DNA of 64,000 nucleotides from Lotus japonicus (Eukaryota > Streptophyta > Magnoliopsida > Fabales > Fabaceae), in assembly GCF_012489685.1 (NCBI RefSeq), contig NC_080046.1, positions 59,138,195-59,202,194 of the forward strand, given 5' to 3'. The notes beneath the pieces are model-generated. The model saw only the letters and a program-made list of their open reading frames with translations. It made no database searches and was not told where the DNA came from. The position numbers were made by a program, and so were the translations under genes. The first letter of the stretch is position 1. Every line of letters begins with the position of its first letter. Of this stretch, positions 35,998 to 49,443 are shown piece after piece.

Positions 35998-36990
35998 TAA
36001 TTTATTTATTTAAAAAATTTACATGGAAAAATGTGGTCGTTCACCATGCTTTGATTTCTTACGCATGGGTATTAGAATGATAAAATTTCAATACCACATA
36101 CTATTTGATCATACAATGTAAAACTTATCATATTGTTAAAATTGAAACAGTCATATGTTTGGTGAAGAGTGGTGGTGGTGGTTGGTGGTGGTAGAAATGG
36201 AGGTGGTGGTGACAATGGTAAGGGTGGTGTTGTGCCGGTAGTGGTGGTGGCGGCAATGAAGAGGTGGGTGGTTGCGATGTAGTGGTGGTGGTAGTCGCGA
36301 TAAAGGTGGTGGAGGGTGGTCAAGGCGACTATGACGGGGGTGGTGAAGTTTGCGGTGACCGTGGTAGTGACAATAGTGGTAGTGTTGTATGGTGGTGGTG
36401 ACAGCAATGGTAGTGGCGAACAGTGCTGGTGGTGACAACGACCGTGGCGGTGGCGAAAGGTGGTATTTATGGCGGTAGTGGTGGCGGTTGTAGTGGTGGT
36501 CGCTGTAGTGGTGGTTGGTGGTGGCAATAGAGTTGTGCAGGTGGTGAAGGGTGCATGGTGATGGTAGTTGTGGTGATTGATTAAATAATTTCAACTAACT
36601 TTTAAATCACTATCTTTTTTTTTAACGTATATCACTATCGTATAAGGTCTTATTCATCATGTAATATGTTGGATTAAATAATCCATCATTTTAATGTCTT
36701 CTATTCTACCGGATTTGGATCCTCTTCTGCCCCCTCGGTTCCGCTGGTAGTGGTGATAGAAGGATACTTGGGAAGGGTTACCTGCTTAGCCAATTTTTTC
36801 CCAAATCACATAACAGTCCTTCTATTCTACACTAATATCGTTTGACCCCCCGAACCCCACTCCCCTGTCTTCTACTATCCCTCCCTCTCACCGTTTCAAC
36901 CTCCCCCCTCTCTGTCTCTCTCTCCACCACCACTCACACCACCGCCGTTCCCAATTCCCCTGACTCCTCCACCTCCCTCTCGCTGTTGCA
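35998..36990. other. SPT4/cofactor E divergent spacer with a GGT-rich tract
   Basis: From about 36168 to 36580 the plus strand is a degenerate GGT/GTG trinucleotide repeat (minus strand CCA/ACC). Long open frames through it encode only His/Thr/Pro-rich low complexity and are not genes. The last 120 bases before the cofactor E ATG are a CT-rich leader. Confidence 0.6.
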
Positions 36991-39900
36991 ATGCAGGATT
37001 CCCCAAAGCCAAGGCAAGAATTCCGGGTCGGCCAACGAGTGCATGCATCTGGTGATTCACGGAGAATTGGCACAGTGAAGTATGTAGGGCCAGTAGAAGG
37101 CTATTCAGACATCTGGGTCGGAGTTGAATGGGACAATGGTGAAGGCAAACATGATGGATCCATCAATGGTGTCAGGTACTTTCATGCTAAGTCTGAAAAA
37201 TCAGCATCGTTTGTTCGTGCCCAGAATCTTAACCAAGGGATTTCATTGCTCGAAGCTCTTGAAACTAGATATCGAAGTCATTCTACCAAGGATGAAGAAG
37301 GTTTGTCTCTGACTTTTTCATTCATTTGTAGTTAAATTGTTCAGTCACAAATTATCATCAAAATCATATAAATAAGTGTGTAAAGTATGCTTTTTGAGAA
37401 CACTATTTTTACTGTTTAAGGAAATTTGATTGAGAAAACTTGGTATTTCTAAATGGGTTTGTCAAGAATGCATTTTCGATTAGGAAAGTGAGTTAGGAAG
37501 ATTGATTCACTAGAAGAGTCTAAAACCCAATCTCTGTATGAATTTGCTAAAGAATTGATAAGATTTGATCAAATGCAAAAGGGGCTGTAATTCTCTATCA
37601 ATTCTGTTACTCAAACTTGTTTGAAAGTGGAAATCTCAATCTAAATGAGGACCCTGAATAGAATAAAGAAGTTTTTAATGGGCAAATGCAAAGTAGAGAG
37701 ACAATAGTGGTAGAGAAACCTCTAAGAAATGTACAACTTGGGTATTATTCAATGGTTATTTTGAACTGTGTAATCCTACTACCTATTGAAGTTTCTATTT
37801 CCTGTCTTAGACATTGATTTAACATGAAGCCTCAGGACCAATTTATATTCACTATTCAGTTTACAATTAAGAAGTTATTTGCTATCCTGTACAAACTTTT
37901 TTCATAATGTTCTATAAAATTTTGTTAGGCATGTTACTCTGACAACCTTGAGCATAATCCATGATTTTCCTCTTTTTTGTTTTTTCAGATGAAATGTATG
38001 TCCTTTCAACTAGCAACAAGCGAGTATCTGTTCAATTTTTGGGTCAAAATCAAATTCATGACAAGCTTAGTCGATTTGAGGAGTTAACCGCCATATCATT
38101 GTCATTTATGGGCATTAGTTCCCCAGGGGATCCATGTCATATTAATACGACAGTGCCAAGTGAGCTTGATTCCAGAACACCCTTATTTCTTTGTTTATAT
38201 AAAAAGAAATGAAACATCGATCCAGTAGTATGGTATATTTTTGTTGGGGATGAAGTTTAGTATTATGAATTGGATGCTTTTGCCTGAAGTTTTTATTTAT
38301 ATTTTTTGAGCTTAGCTGCTTCTACCTGAAGTTATAATTGGAAACTTTGTTCCTTTGATATCTGCTGCCATCTGTATAAGGCAATTTGAACATAGGTAAT
38401 TACTTCCTTTGGAATCTTCTTTTTTTTACAAAATCTATGTGCTGAAGACACACTTTTTGTTTATTAATAGATATAAAAGCACTTGACCTGTCTGGGAACC
38501 TGCTCTCGGAGTGGAAGGTATGTCTTTGTGGACTGTTCTATCTTGGCCACTACTGCATCTTTGAATCTGCTTATTTTTAACGTGCCACACAAATCTTACG
38601 CGTAACCTTGATTTATTAAAATTGCAGAGCAGATCTTTATCTTTTGCTAATCTCAAACAGCTTTTTTGGTTGGGATTCCTGTATTATGAATTTCTCCTTT
38701 ATTTTTTAATAATTCCATTATCGTTATTAGAACCAGGATTCAGTTATTTATATCACATTATATTGGGAGATCATTTGATTTATTTATTTTTTTGGGTACA
38801 TTTGTGACATTGATTGAGTGTCCTGTGGCCTTCTGTAAACTACCTTAGCCCTCCTCACTTATCTACTCCTAGTGACTTTTTCTTCTTTCTTTGTTACTAT
38901 TCTGATAGTGCTACAGAAACCACTCTGCATGGCCAACTATCATGTCAGTGATTAATTGTCAGCATTGCCATTTAGACTCTTCTTGATTAACCTATTTGCA
39001 GGATGTTGGGACAATTTGTGAACAGTTACCTGCTCTGGGGACTCTCAACTTATCTTACAACTTAATGACACCATATAAATCTGAGCTTCCATTACTGAAA
39101 AGCATCCGTGTTCTGGTTTTAAATAATACTGGTGTAGATTGGGAGCAGGTTCCTTTTTGTCTTTCGTCAACTGTTGTCGCTTGCTTAGATTTCCCCAATG
39201 TTTTTAATTAGGAATTGCTAAATATTGCTTTTTTTACTGGACAGGTTGAATTGCTTAGACAACCACTGATGGCAATCGAAGAGCTACATATTATGGGAAA
39301 CAATATAAGCAGAATACTGGTATGTTGTCTTTGCTTCAACATGGTTGTTAAATATCGTATTAGGGGCTAACTTAGATAGCAGTTTGATTAACATAGTAAA
39401 CCACCACTACCTTTTAATTTAAGTAACTCAGAACCTGAATTTTCGTTGTTCAATATGGGGCATCCCGCATCCGGTCAATTGACCTCCCCCCCTCTTCCAT
39501 CCTAAATAAAGTATAATAATTAAAAAAAAAACCATCCTGGTCCACCATACCACATAATTTCCCCAAATGAAAGTAGTACATGTAAGCCTAAAATAAATAG
39601 GGAATAGCATTGTGGATATAATCTTCACTTTTCACCACTTTTCAGCCTTTACGTTTCCCTTTCGACTCAAAGATATGCTGTTTTATAGGTATTAGGTAAT
39701 GGGAGCTAAAGGGTTAAAAAAAAATGTATGTAATTAGAGGGAAGCTAACAAAGATGTTTTTTATGTGGTTAACGTTTGTTTTTAATTTTATGGTAGCTGT
39801 TGCAGTGATATTTGTGTAATGGTAATGGGATGCTTTGTTGAATGCACTTTTCCTTTTCTGGCCCTGACTTGGATCTGCTACACTTTCTGTTTTGACATTA

Positions 39901-42900
39901 AAAATATTGGAACTTTATCAATAGTTTAGGTCTGTATGTAGGTTTTCTCTTTTATATTTAATTTAATGTTTCTCTCCAACTTCTTATCAGCTCTATAAAA
40001 TAAATTACAAACATATTTAAGCCTTCTAATTTTCCTTTTCTCTTCAGCCTATGACATCCTCTATGGTTCAAGGATTTGATTCTTTGCGGCTGTTGAATTT
40101 GGAAGACAATTGTATAGCTGAATGGAAAGAAATCATGAAGCTTTCTCAGCTAAGATGGTTGGTAAAGGAAAAACTCTTATCTAGTTCTACAACACAATCT
40201 TGACTCCAGTTTAGGCTGATGCCATTTTAACTTTTAGCCTCTTACTTCAATAATCAAATCTGCTTTCATGTTGATCATACCGAAAATTACCACTGATTAC
40301 TTAATCTAACAACTTAACATTTTAGCTAACCACTTCAGCATGATTGTGAAGGTGTGTGATTAAAGTGAGATGTGGTTAAAATCATAGGCTGTATCACTGG
40401 AAGTTGTAGTTGAATTTTAGAACTGGCCTTAATATTCAGTTCTCTTCCCATTTCTGAATTTCCTTCCCTAAAAAAATGCCTCTGCTTTTGGTTAGATTTG
40501 GTTTTTAAGTCTGTTGATTTGATAAATTTTCGTTGCTGGTATGTTTTGTTTCAGTTTGGAGCAGCTTTATTTGAACAAGAATTGTTTGAGTTCTCTCTTT
40601 TATCCCGATAATTATTCGCTGTATGAATCGGAAGTTAAGTGCTGCAAGCCTTTTCAAAATTTGCGCTGTCTTCTATTGGGTAATATAATAGTAATACTAT
40701 TCCTCTTGAAATGATCTCCACACTGCAATGAGATGTGGATTGCAGATCTCAGCTGACTTCTTCCTTTCTCCATTCAGGTGACAACAACATTAGTGATCTG
40801 GCCTCGGTTGATTCATTAAACTCATTTCCTAACTTGGTGGTGAGGTTTATACTGTGAAGTATCTATTATGCTTACATATTTTATTTTAATTCTTGACTTA
40901 GCATGGCATGGATTCAGTACTGTATCTTTTATGAATGGATCTAGGACCATGCACTGTTGTATCAATAATCCAATTTAGAAGATAATTCAAATTTATTGAG
41001 AGCTACACTTGCCTAAGTATTTGTGTGCATGTCTCCCATTTCTTCATATAATTTTTTTTTTTATATTACCTCTCCTGGTTCTTGTATAATTTCTCAGGTA
41101 TATATTCTACTTAATTACTCACACTAGAACTCATATTGCCATTTTTGCCCAACCTTAATGTCTGCATGAGGTTCATCTTCTGGTTTAGAGATTGAATTAA
41201 GAACCCAGTTCTTAGAGAAGGTTATGGCTCCTATACCAATGAAAAAGAAAGTCAGTTATGAATGGGCTATGAATAACTTTTTACTGTACTCTACTTTATA
41301 TTAAAGAATAGTGAACTACAGGGGAAGACAGCTGGATGACCTTTTAATGTGTGACAAGAAAAAGAGTAACCAGGAATTAGTACATACTACATAGACATAG
41401 AAGCAAAGCAAATCTTCCTAATCTCCTCCCCCCCCCCCCCCAAAAAAAAATGTTTATAACACTTCTCACACAGTCACACGCAGACAGTCGCAAGTATTTA
41501 TTCTTTACTGCACTCTGCTTCGTTACAAGTTTAATTTGAGAAAGAAATTGATCTTTTTTGTACGACGTTTCTTGGGTCTGTTATGCTGCATGCTACATAT
41601 GCTTAAGCAAAGGGCCTTTATAAGCTTACTTTGAGAAAGAAATTAATCTGTTTATTGCAAATTTTATTTCTATATCACTACATGGACTATTCTTTCCTTT
41701 GTTTCCCTTAATATTTCCTCTTTCTATGTTTCTCTTTTTACTGTTTTATTTGCTTGTGCATATTTTTAAGAATAATAGCTATCTTCTATCCTAATTATTT
41801 ATCTTTAATCTTCAATTACAAAAAAAGGATATCAGGCTATCTGGAAACCCAATAACTGATTCAACGAGAGGTGGAATTCCAAGATTTGTTTTGATTGCTC
41901 GATTAGCCAAAATTCAGATATTGAATGGGAGTGAGGTATAATGAAGATCTCTGTTGCATATTTGTGTCTGTTGTACACTCTTTTACCAAATGTAATGTTT
42001 TCACATCTAATTAACCGTTCAGGTTACCCCTCGTGAAAGGAAGGACTCTGAGATTAGGTATATTATTCTAAATTTTTGTGCTTTATATATATACTTTTGG
42101 CAACTGAAACATAATTCATAATAACAATATCTGTGTATTGTCTGAGGCATTTTACCTTGTATTGATTTAGTAGTATTCTTGATTTTATTGTATCAATCAT
42201 TTTAATTGATGTCTTGCTCCTATTTTTTTCCAATGATTTAGTTTTGATGTTTGGTATATGCTTTATTTGAACTAAAGTTTCCGCATTGGAATATTGGCTT
42301 TTGTACCATTTTGCAATGAAATTCCATTCCTTTCTTTGTCATTCCATTGTGATGAATGGCCTTTTTTAACATTGTGTGCAAATGTGCTTCTTCCTTCTTG
42401 AGTCAAGGATTGTTGTGTAAAATAATCCAACCTATTTCTAGCATTCACTGTTATGAAGTAAAACTTCTGTTGTTATTTCCTCTTGAAGGACTGGCCATTA
42501 AACCCTTTTGTATTTTATCTATCTTTATACATTAGATAACATGTGTTTTCAATCATACTTGTCTTTGGGTTGTTGGTATAATTGAAGTTTCATGCCTTGT
42601 AAGTGTTTAATATTGTATTTTATGCAGGTATGTTCGTCTTGTGATGTCAAGATTGCATGCCAGTCCTGGAGAAATCAAACAACATCCCAGGTAAAAGTTC
42701 ATGCGAGTTTGTGGTTGTTGGAATCTTTGTTCTATGATCAGTGTTCATTATATGTGTTATGATGGCTAGAGAAAGCTGGATGAAGATGTTATTGAGAAAT
42801 CCGTAACTCTGGATTTTGATTGGGAGTGACTATGTATGAATGGTTAAGGAGAATAGGTTAGAAACTGAAAGAAGGATTTACCAGAAATATGCCAAAGGAA

Positions 42901-44521
42901 CTTAATTTACTATTTTCTGGCCCAACTTGCTAACTCCAGGCTCTAATATTTTGAAGGTACTGACATTTTCTAGTAACCTTCTGAGGCCAAAGTCTAGAAA
43001 TTATAAGTCGAACATAATTTCAAAAGATTTGATACTATATTAAGAAATAGAAATTAACTAGAGATTAAAATGATGATAAAATCTTTAACTTCAAACTTTA
43101 AGACAGATAAGGTGAATTTTAAAGACTACTGCAAGTAGGAAATAAGATAAAATGAGAGGCCTAGGAAGAAACTCACCCACCTCGGAGAATTAGCAGTTTT
43201 TACAGTGTTATTTTTTCTTTTGAATTCACGTATTAAGCAGCATACATGAGCTAAATAGTCTATACGAGTACATATTTAATATGCAGATAGAGTATTTAAA
43301 TATTTTAGTCCACATTGTTTTCAAATATATTTTACCTGCCATGCCCCATGGAGCTGGGGTCTTCCCTAAGGAAGCTCCAGCTCTGAACTTGAATAGTTTA
43401 CAAGTATAAACACTGGAAGAATCTAAACTACAAATACCTATATTATTAAAAATATAAAAGAAAAAGGAGACAACTATTTTGAAAGGTGTCCTTGAACTTC
43501 TCATCTCCAGTTGCAGTATACACTTTTTCCTCTCTAGTGCACCATGAGACAGACATGAATGTTGGAAAATTAATGTTGAAAAATTGAAACTGATCTGGAT
43601 TGGAGCATCGAGCAATTTCTCATGATGAATATGTTTTGTGAATGTGCTGATACTCTTCATTACAGGTTTTCCGAGCTAAAGAGTTTTTATGGAATTGAAG
43701 ATGAAAAGCCTTCTTCAACTGGAGCCACTGGCCCACAAACGATCAGCTCAGGATTATTGTGTATGGACTCTGGATGTAAATTTTGTGCATCGGCTTCTTT
43801 TTCTGAAATTGCAATAGCTGTATTAACTTGATATAGAAATTAATGCAGCTATCACTCTAAAGTGTGTTGGAGCATCCATGGGTGAGAAGCCACCCTTGAC
43901 AAAGAAGCTGCCAGCTACAACTACAGTAGAACTTCAGTACTTTTTTTTAGTAATATTCAGTCTGTGAATAATTTAAAAACCTTTCTGATCACATTGTTTT
44001 TCTCAGGTTGGTAAACTGAAATTTCTGTGTGAAAGCTTTTTTAAGCTGAAGTCCATGAAGCTTAAACTATTTCTTCAAGAAGAGGTTAGTTTCTGCTAAG
44101 AATAAAATGTGCCATTTATTATCATGTTTGCCTGATTCAAATTTCATTTTACTATAGTGAAGCAACAACCTTTCTACAATCTTAAAAATCACTTTATGTG
44201 ATTAATACAAATTTTTTCATACTGGTATGCTGGAAAAACAAACTTCTTGTGGAGGAATTAGTGAGGGAGGACTATAACTAGGTAGATTACTCATATCTAT
44301 TTATTTCCCACTGAAGAAATTTTCTTAGATAGAGGAACTATGGAAGAGTATAGTGAACATTATTTCTGTACCTCTAAAAAATGGTGGTTTCTTGATTTTG
44401 TTACATGTCTTTGAATTTACAGGGCTCTCCATTACCCCTGCTGCTTGATAATGACATGTCATCTCTTATAGACCTTGGAATTGGCAATGATTCGAATATT
44501 CTTGTAGACGAAGAAAGTTGA
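36991..44521 (+). CDS. TFCE: tubulin-folding cofactor E (tubulin-specific chaperone E)
   Basis: Fifteen exons: 36991-37300, 37989-38159, 38471-38517, 39002-39148, 39245-39319, 40048-40157, 40555-40679, 40778-40839, 41828-41935, 42023-42057, 42628-42690, 43666-43760, 43849-43925, 44007-44084, 44423-44521. They join to 533 residues. Exon 1 encodes a CAP-Gly domain (GYSDIWVGVEWDNGEGKHDG, with KHDG in place of the usual KNDG). Exons 3-9 encode leucine-rich repeats (IKALDLSGNLLSEW, LRLLNLEDNCIAEW, LRCLLLGDNNISDL, IRLSGNPITD). The C-terminus is a ubiquitin-like domain (TVGKLKFLCESFFKLKSMKL...). Cofactor E captures alpha-tubulin and, with cofactors C and D, releases assembly-competent dimers in the cytosol; loss is embryo-lethal in Arabidopsis (PFIFFERLING). 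The exon 9 acceptor follows an A-run, which is weak, but phase and protein continuity support it. Confidence 0.94.
41428..41450. repeat. poly-C/poly-A tract in cofactor E intron 8
   Basis: A run of 14 C followed by 9 A. It is simple low-complexity sequence and a place where assembly length errors are likely. Confidence 0.8.
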
Positions 44522-44875
44522 TGAATATATCATAATTTTTGGAGCTATGCTGAAGTCTATATACTTTTAAGATTAGCTGCATTCAATCCTAAAAGAATGG
44601 TTTTGTAATGAATGCATTTTTTGTAAGTACACCTCTTGTGTAGGTCACAAGGATTTGTTTGGCGTCAGTTAAGTTCTTATTTGAGGTTTTGATGCATTAC
44701 TTAGTTAATTGGATGGCCTACCCCCTCCTCTGCCCCAGCTTTTTATGTGAATCTCCAATTATAATTTTACGGTTGCTTAAAATAAATTTTAATTTTGATG
44801 CATTGACAGTGTAAAGTTTCTTTACACAAATATTCAATAGTTGTTTGCCACATAAGAAGTACATTTTAAAATTAA
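44522..44875. other. cofactor E 3' region
   Basis: 3' UTR and AT-rich spacer up to the Helitron insertion point. Near 44798-44832 is a TGCATTGACAGTGTAAAG stretch resembling the MITE family seen at 53.1-53.4 kb. Confidence 0.4.
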
Positions 44876-47800
44876 CTAGTGGAATTACCCGTGCCCTGCA
44901 CGGGGTGACTTTTGTTATTTAAAATGTAAATTTTGTGTAGTATTATATTTTTTATTTTTTAGTAAATATATCTTAACAATTGTTTTAATTAGATGTTCTT
45001 AATAGTGAACATTGTGTATTAATCTACCATAAATTTTTACTTATTTAAATTTGGAAAAATTGAGATTTTTTAAATAAAAAAACTTAAAGTCACTTAAATT
45101 TTCAACTCAGATTCTTTTTATAATTCACTTGAATTTTAAATTAAAAAGTTCTAAAATAAAATTTATGGGGAGTATAATTTTTTTTAAATGAATAAAGATA
45201 GAATTTTTGTTTTTTTGAAAGGTAGAAGTTATAATATTGAGGTCGTGATTTTATTTTCTATGTAATTCAATGTTTAAATCTAAGATAGATTAACAACTAA
45301 ATCCAGTTCCTACTCTAGTATGAAACGAATAAATTTTAGGGATTTATTTTACATACTTCATTGTAGTTTTTTAATTTTACAATTATCTTGTAAACTGATT
45401 CATTTAACAAAGAATTGGTCAATGAGTACATTAACATCGTCTGTGTTTGAGTCAATGTGATAGAATGAGTAGGGTGAAAACCCGCTAGATGGGTATACGA
45501 TTAGGCATGGGTAATTACCCAAAAAAATAGTGGTTACCCAACCCACCCCATACATTATTAATTTATATATATATATATATATATGACATAGTATTTTAAC
45601 AAACATTAAGTATAGGCATTTGAGGGGGAATTGTTTTGTTTCGCCGTTCTGGTTTGGATTCTGTTGTTTTCCTTATTCATGAGAGGGTTGTTCTCATGAA
45701 GAGTTTTTTTCTCTAATAATATTTCATATTCAGTTTTTTTTAAAAAAAAAACTTAATTGAAGTTATAATTTTCTACTATTTAAAAAAATAATTTTTTTTA
45801 ATCATAAAAAATAATTGAATAAGTATTGTTATCATATTATATATATTGTTACCCAAAAGTCCTGTATCTATTGTTTTCTTACAGTAATATTGTATATACT
45901 CATCTCTTGTTACACATTATATTTTTTTCGCGCAAATAAGGAAAAAAATAATTAAAACTACTAAAGAACATTCGATTCATTATATAAGTTTTTTTATAAG
46001 TTTTATGCTTTTATAGAAGTTTTTTGTATATACATTAAATCGGTATTTTTAATTTTTAATACATGTTAAATTATTAATATTTGATTCATTATTAATTTGC
46101 TAATAGTTTCTCATCATTGTTTGTATTTATAATAACAATAGGAAAATGCTTAATAGGCCGAGCATATTGTATACGAAACATAAGAATGGCGTGGCATGAC
46201 ATGTCTGTGTTAAAAAACTAATAAAAATAAAGCATAAAGGAAAAAAAATTCAGGATGATTAACACCAAAATAGTTAATAAATAAATAAAACGCACATGCA
46301 AAAATAATCAAATTGTTAATTTCAAAGAGAAATCAATATGTAACAACAAAATGAAAACCTCAGCTCTAATAAAACTCAAATCAAATCACAGGAAAAAAAT
46401 CATCAGAATAAATAAACAAAAAATAATAGAGAATTTACAAAAATTATTTATATCTAAAGACTTCTCTTATTTTTGAATAAAATCTCACGTGACTAATACT
46501 GTTAGCTCTTTCTCCTTTTTTGTCTTCAGCTCTTCGCTCATACCTATGGTAACCACTGCCTACCAAGGATGATGGAGGAAAAAAAATCCACTTTATCAAT
46601 CTAAGTAGAGAAATTGAAGGATTTCGATTTAAAAAAAGGGGTGGAACAATATATAATGATGAATCAAAAATGGAAGAATGAGTAAATAAGGGGGAGCATG
46701 AAACATGAAATTGACCACTGGACACAACAAATAAAAAAGAGTGAATAATAGGATAACACAGCCAATAATAAACTTACGATATTGCGATCAAACAGTGGCG
46801 GTAGAGAATTATAAAATAAAAATGGAAATAAAACCCTGAAAACAAAAAATCAAAATAAGATAAGCACGATGTCACAAAGAACAGGTGAAAGAGAATGCTA
46901 TAGACTAAAAAAATAATGTGAAAAATGTCTCCGAAAAAGCAAATGAATTCTAACCAATGCGCAGGTATTTATAGTAAAATTAATTATTTTTGGATTAAGA
47001 TAAAAATCATTACCTTACACATGATTGACAAATTATTTTTCTATAGAGTTGTTCCAGATGAAAGAAAAATTGAAGGTGAAAGTTCTTTAGTATGAAATCG
47101 AATAATGAAATGAGAAATAGAAAAATGAAAGGGAGGAAAGAGGAGTATGGGAAATATGGAAAAATGTTGAAAATACTTACCATGGAGTAGACACATGGAG
47201 GAAAAAAAGATGATTTTTTTTTCATAAGAAATTCCAAAGATGGGAGGAAGAAGTATATGATGAAAAAAAAAAGGAAGAAAATGAAAGTCCTTGCCTTATT
47301 GTCAAGGAGGTACGCAGGAAATGGTGCTGAAATTGTTGCCAATGAAAATAAGGAAATATATTTATTAACCTTCTCTAATCTAATTAAGTTTTTCGTTATT
47401 TATTACAAATTATATTATTGTTCAGAAAATCATCAATTCTTGAGCATCAATGTTTTTAAAATTTAAATTTCAAAAAGATAATTAATTATATTCTTTAATT
47501 TAAGGAAATTATTAAAGTCATTAATTTCAATTATAATAAATAAAATTTTAGTAAAGATGAGTAGAATAAATATAAATATGAAATATTTATTCTATTGGAA
47601 AATTTTCGATAACTTCAAAAAAAAAATGATGCTGAAAATTTAAAAAAACCAATATTTATTTGATTTTCAAATATTCATTTGCTCATCATACTCATTTTAT
47701 AATCAGTATAAATTTGTACTAATTTACTAACAACTAACTTTTACCTATAAAAAAAATATATCAATTAGATTTTAAACAATTACTATAATCAAGGAAATTC

Positions 47801-48686
47801 GAATTTATTAAATAATTTAATTTATCTTTTAAAATCATTTTAACCACGATATCAACGAAAAATAAGTAAAAAGTATTTTAGAAAAATAAAAATAAAAAAT
47901 CCAATTTTTTTGGTACATCGAAAAGATAAATTACACCCTTCAGGGATCGGTCCAATATTTATTTTTATTTGAAATAATTAAAATATTTATTATAAGTATT
48001 TACTATATTATTAATTAAAATAAAAAGGATTCCATTTATTTTTATGAATCATATTTTCAACTTTGTAATATAATCTTTTTTTGATACTCGATACATCTTA
48101 AAAAAGAATATAAGCGAAAATAAAAAATAAAAAATGAAAATAAAATTTAGTTTTAATTAGAATTGATAATTTTCGAATATTTTAAATCTAATAATAAGGA
48201 ATTTTTAATAATGGATGAAATGAAATACAGTTAGAGATGTTCATGTTGTTATCATTTTTTCAAAAATTTGGAGGAGATGAAAATAATATGATTTTGAACT
48301 AATATCCTTTTTTTAGAAAAATAACCAATATCCTGACCTTGATAGTTTTCATAAGTAATAAGTAATACTGATGTTATTTTCAACAAAAAAAAAGTAATAC
48401 TGATGTTTTATTCTTAAAAAAAAAATTTACTTGTAAGTGTAACAAAAAATAAAATAACTGAAGTTATCGGTTTCAATTTTTTTTACGTTTCTATTTTTAT
48501 AAACTTTTTTTCAAAATTATTAATTTAGTGTGTATGTAGTCATATAGGTATTATTGAACATAGCAATTAATGTGGCAAAAAAAAGTGGAAATGAGTTTTT
48601 TGTTTTGGAGGGAAAATGAATTAGTTAGGAGGGGACATGTGGCATAGGTCTTCTAGAAAAAAACCTTATTTTCATATATATATAGA
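44876..48686 (-). mobile_element. non-autonomous Helitron, 3.8 kb, both termini visible
   Basis: On the minus strand the element begins TCTATATATATATGAAAATA (48686 downward). It ends with hairpin CCCGTGC-AGG-GCACGGG, a short spacer and CTAG (44879-44876). The flanks are A and T, as required for Helitron insertion into an AT dinucleotide. There is no Rep/helicase frame inside. The body is very AT-rich and holds a (TA)n run at 45563-45584 and a truncated SINE-like piece at 47908-47955. No captured gene exon could be recognised. Confidence 0.65.
47908..47955 (-). repeat. truncated SINE 3' fragment inside the Helitron
   Basis: The stretch TACATCGAAAAGATAAATTA followed by a diverged box-B region parallels the 3' half of the SINE at 35495-35612. 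The 5' half with box A is missing. Confidence 0.45.
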
Positions 48687-49081
48687 TTAAATTAAAGGAA
48701 AAAAGGTATGAAATCACCTTAAACTTTAACGGTTTTGCAAATAAACACCATGAACTATAATTTCATCACAATTAATCCTTAATTTTGAATATCAATATAA
48801 TAGGTCCTTTTATTAATTAAATGATTCACAATTCTGAATATTAATCTTTTTAAATTTCAAATCATTTATTATTGTTTTCTAAATAAAAACTCACATAATC
48901 ACATCATTTAATAAGTGATGTAATTATTTAAGTTAATGTGGTATGAATGGATGCCCATGTAAAAAAATTATACTATCAGCGCATCAAATTAAAGTTTACA
49001 ATATTTGGCCTACAACTAAGATGATTAATAGTTGAGTTCAAAAAAAGATGATTAATAGTTAATAACTTAATATATATATGT
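48687..49081. other. AT-rich spacer
   Basis: No coding frame and no terminal repeats recognised between the Helitron and the next MITE. Confidence 0.4.
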
Positions 49082-49443
49082 TAGGGTTAAATATGTTTTT
49101 ATTCCCAGTGAATTATTATTTTTTAGTCCTCTTTAGTATTTTTTGTCCCCATTTATGAAAAAGTGACTAGGTTTTGGTCTCTTTATCCATTTTAGTATGC
49201 ATTTTGCTGCGATGTTTTTATTTGTGGGGTTTGAACCGCTACTAACATACATTGTGACAGTTTTCGTGCATTAGTGGTCGTTAAAACCGCCACAAAATAC
49301 ACCACATCATCACTAAAATGGATTCCAAAACCTTACCATTTACATAAATTGGGTAATGGGTAGTAAATTCAATGACAAAATTAAAGGGCGATTAAAATCA
49401 ATAATTCGCTATTTTAGGATGATAAAAAACATATTTAACCCTA
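49082..49443. mobile_element. MITE with TAGGGTTAAATATGTTTTT ends
   Basis: A 362-base element starting TAGGGTTAAATATGTTTTTA and ending in its inverse (AAAAACATATTTAACCCTA). Flanks are TATGT on the left and TACGT on the right, a possible 5-base duplication with one change. It has no coding capacity. Confidence 0.65.

Noticed and set aside
36072..36594. Two overlapping minus-strand frames of about 150 codons rich in His, Thr and Pro
   Set aside because: They are translations of the GGT/ACC trinucleotide tract; low complexity in every frame, no domain, no splice context.
47010..47342. 110-codon Phe-rich minus-strand frame inside the Helitron
   Set aside because: Composition follows AT-rich DNA (Phe/Ile/Leu); no Rep/helicase or captured-gene motif.
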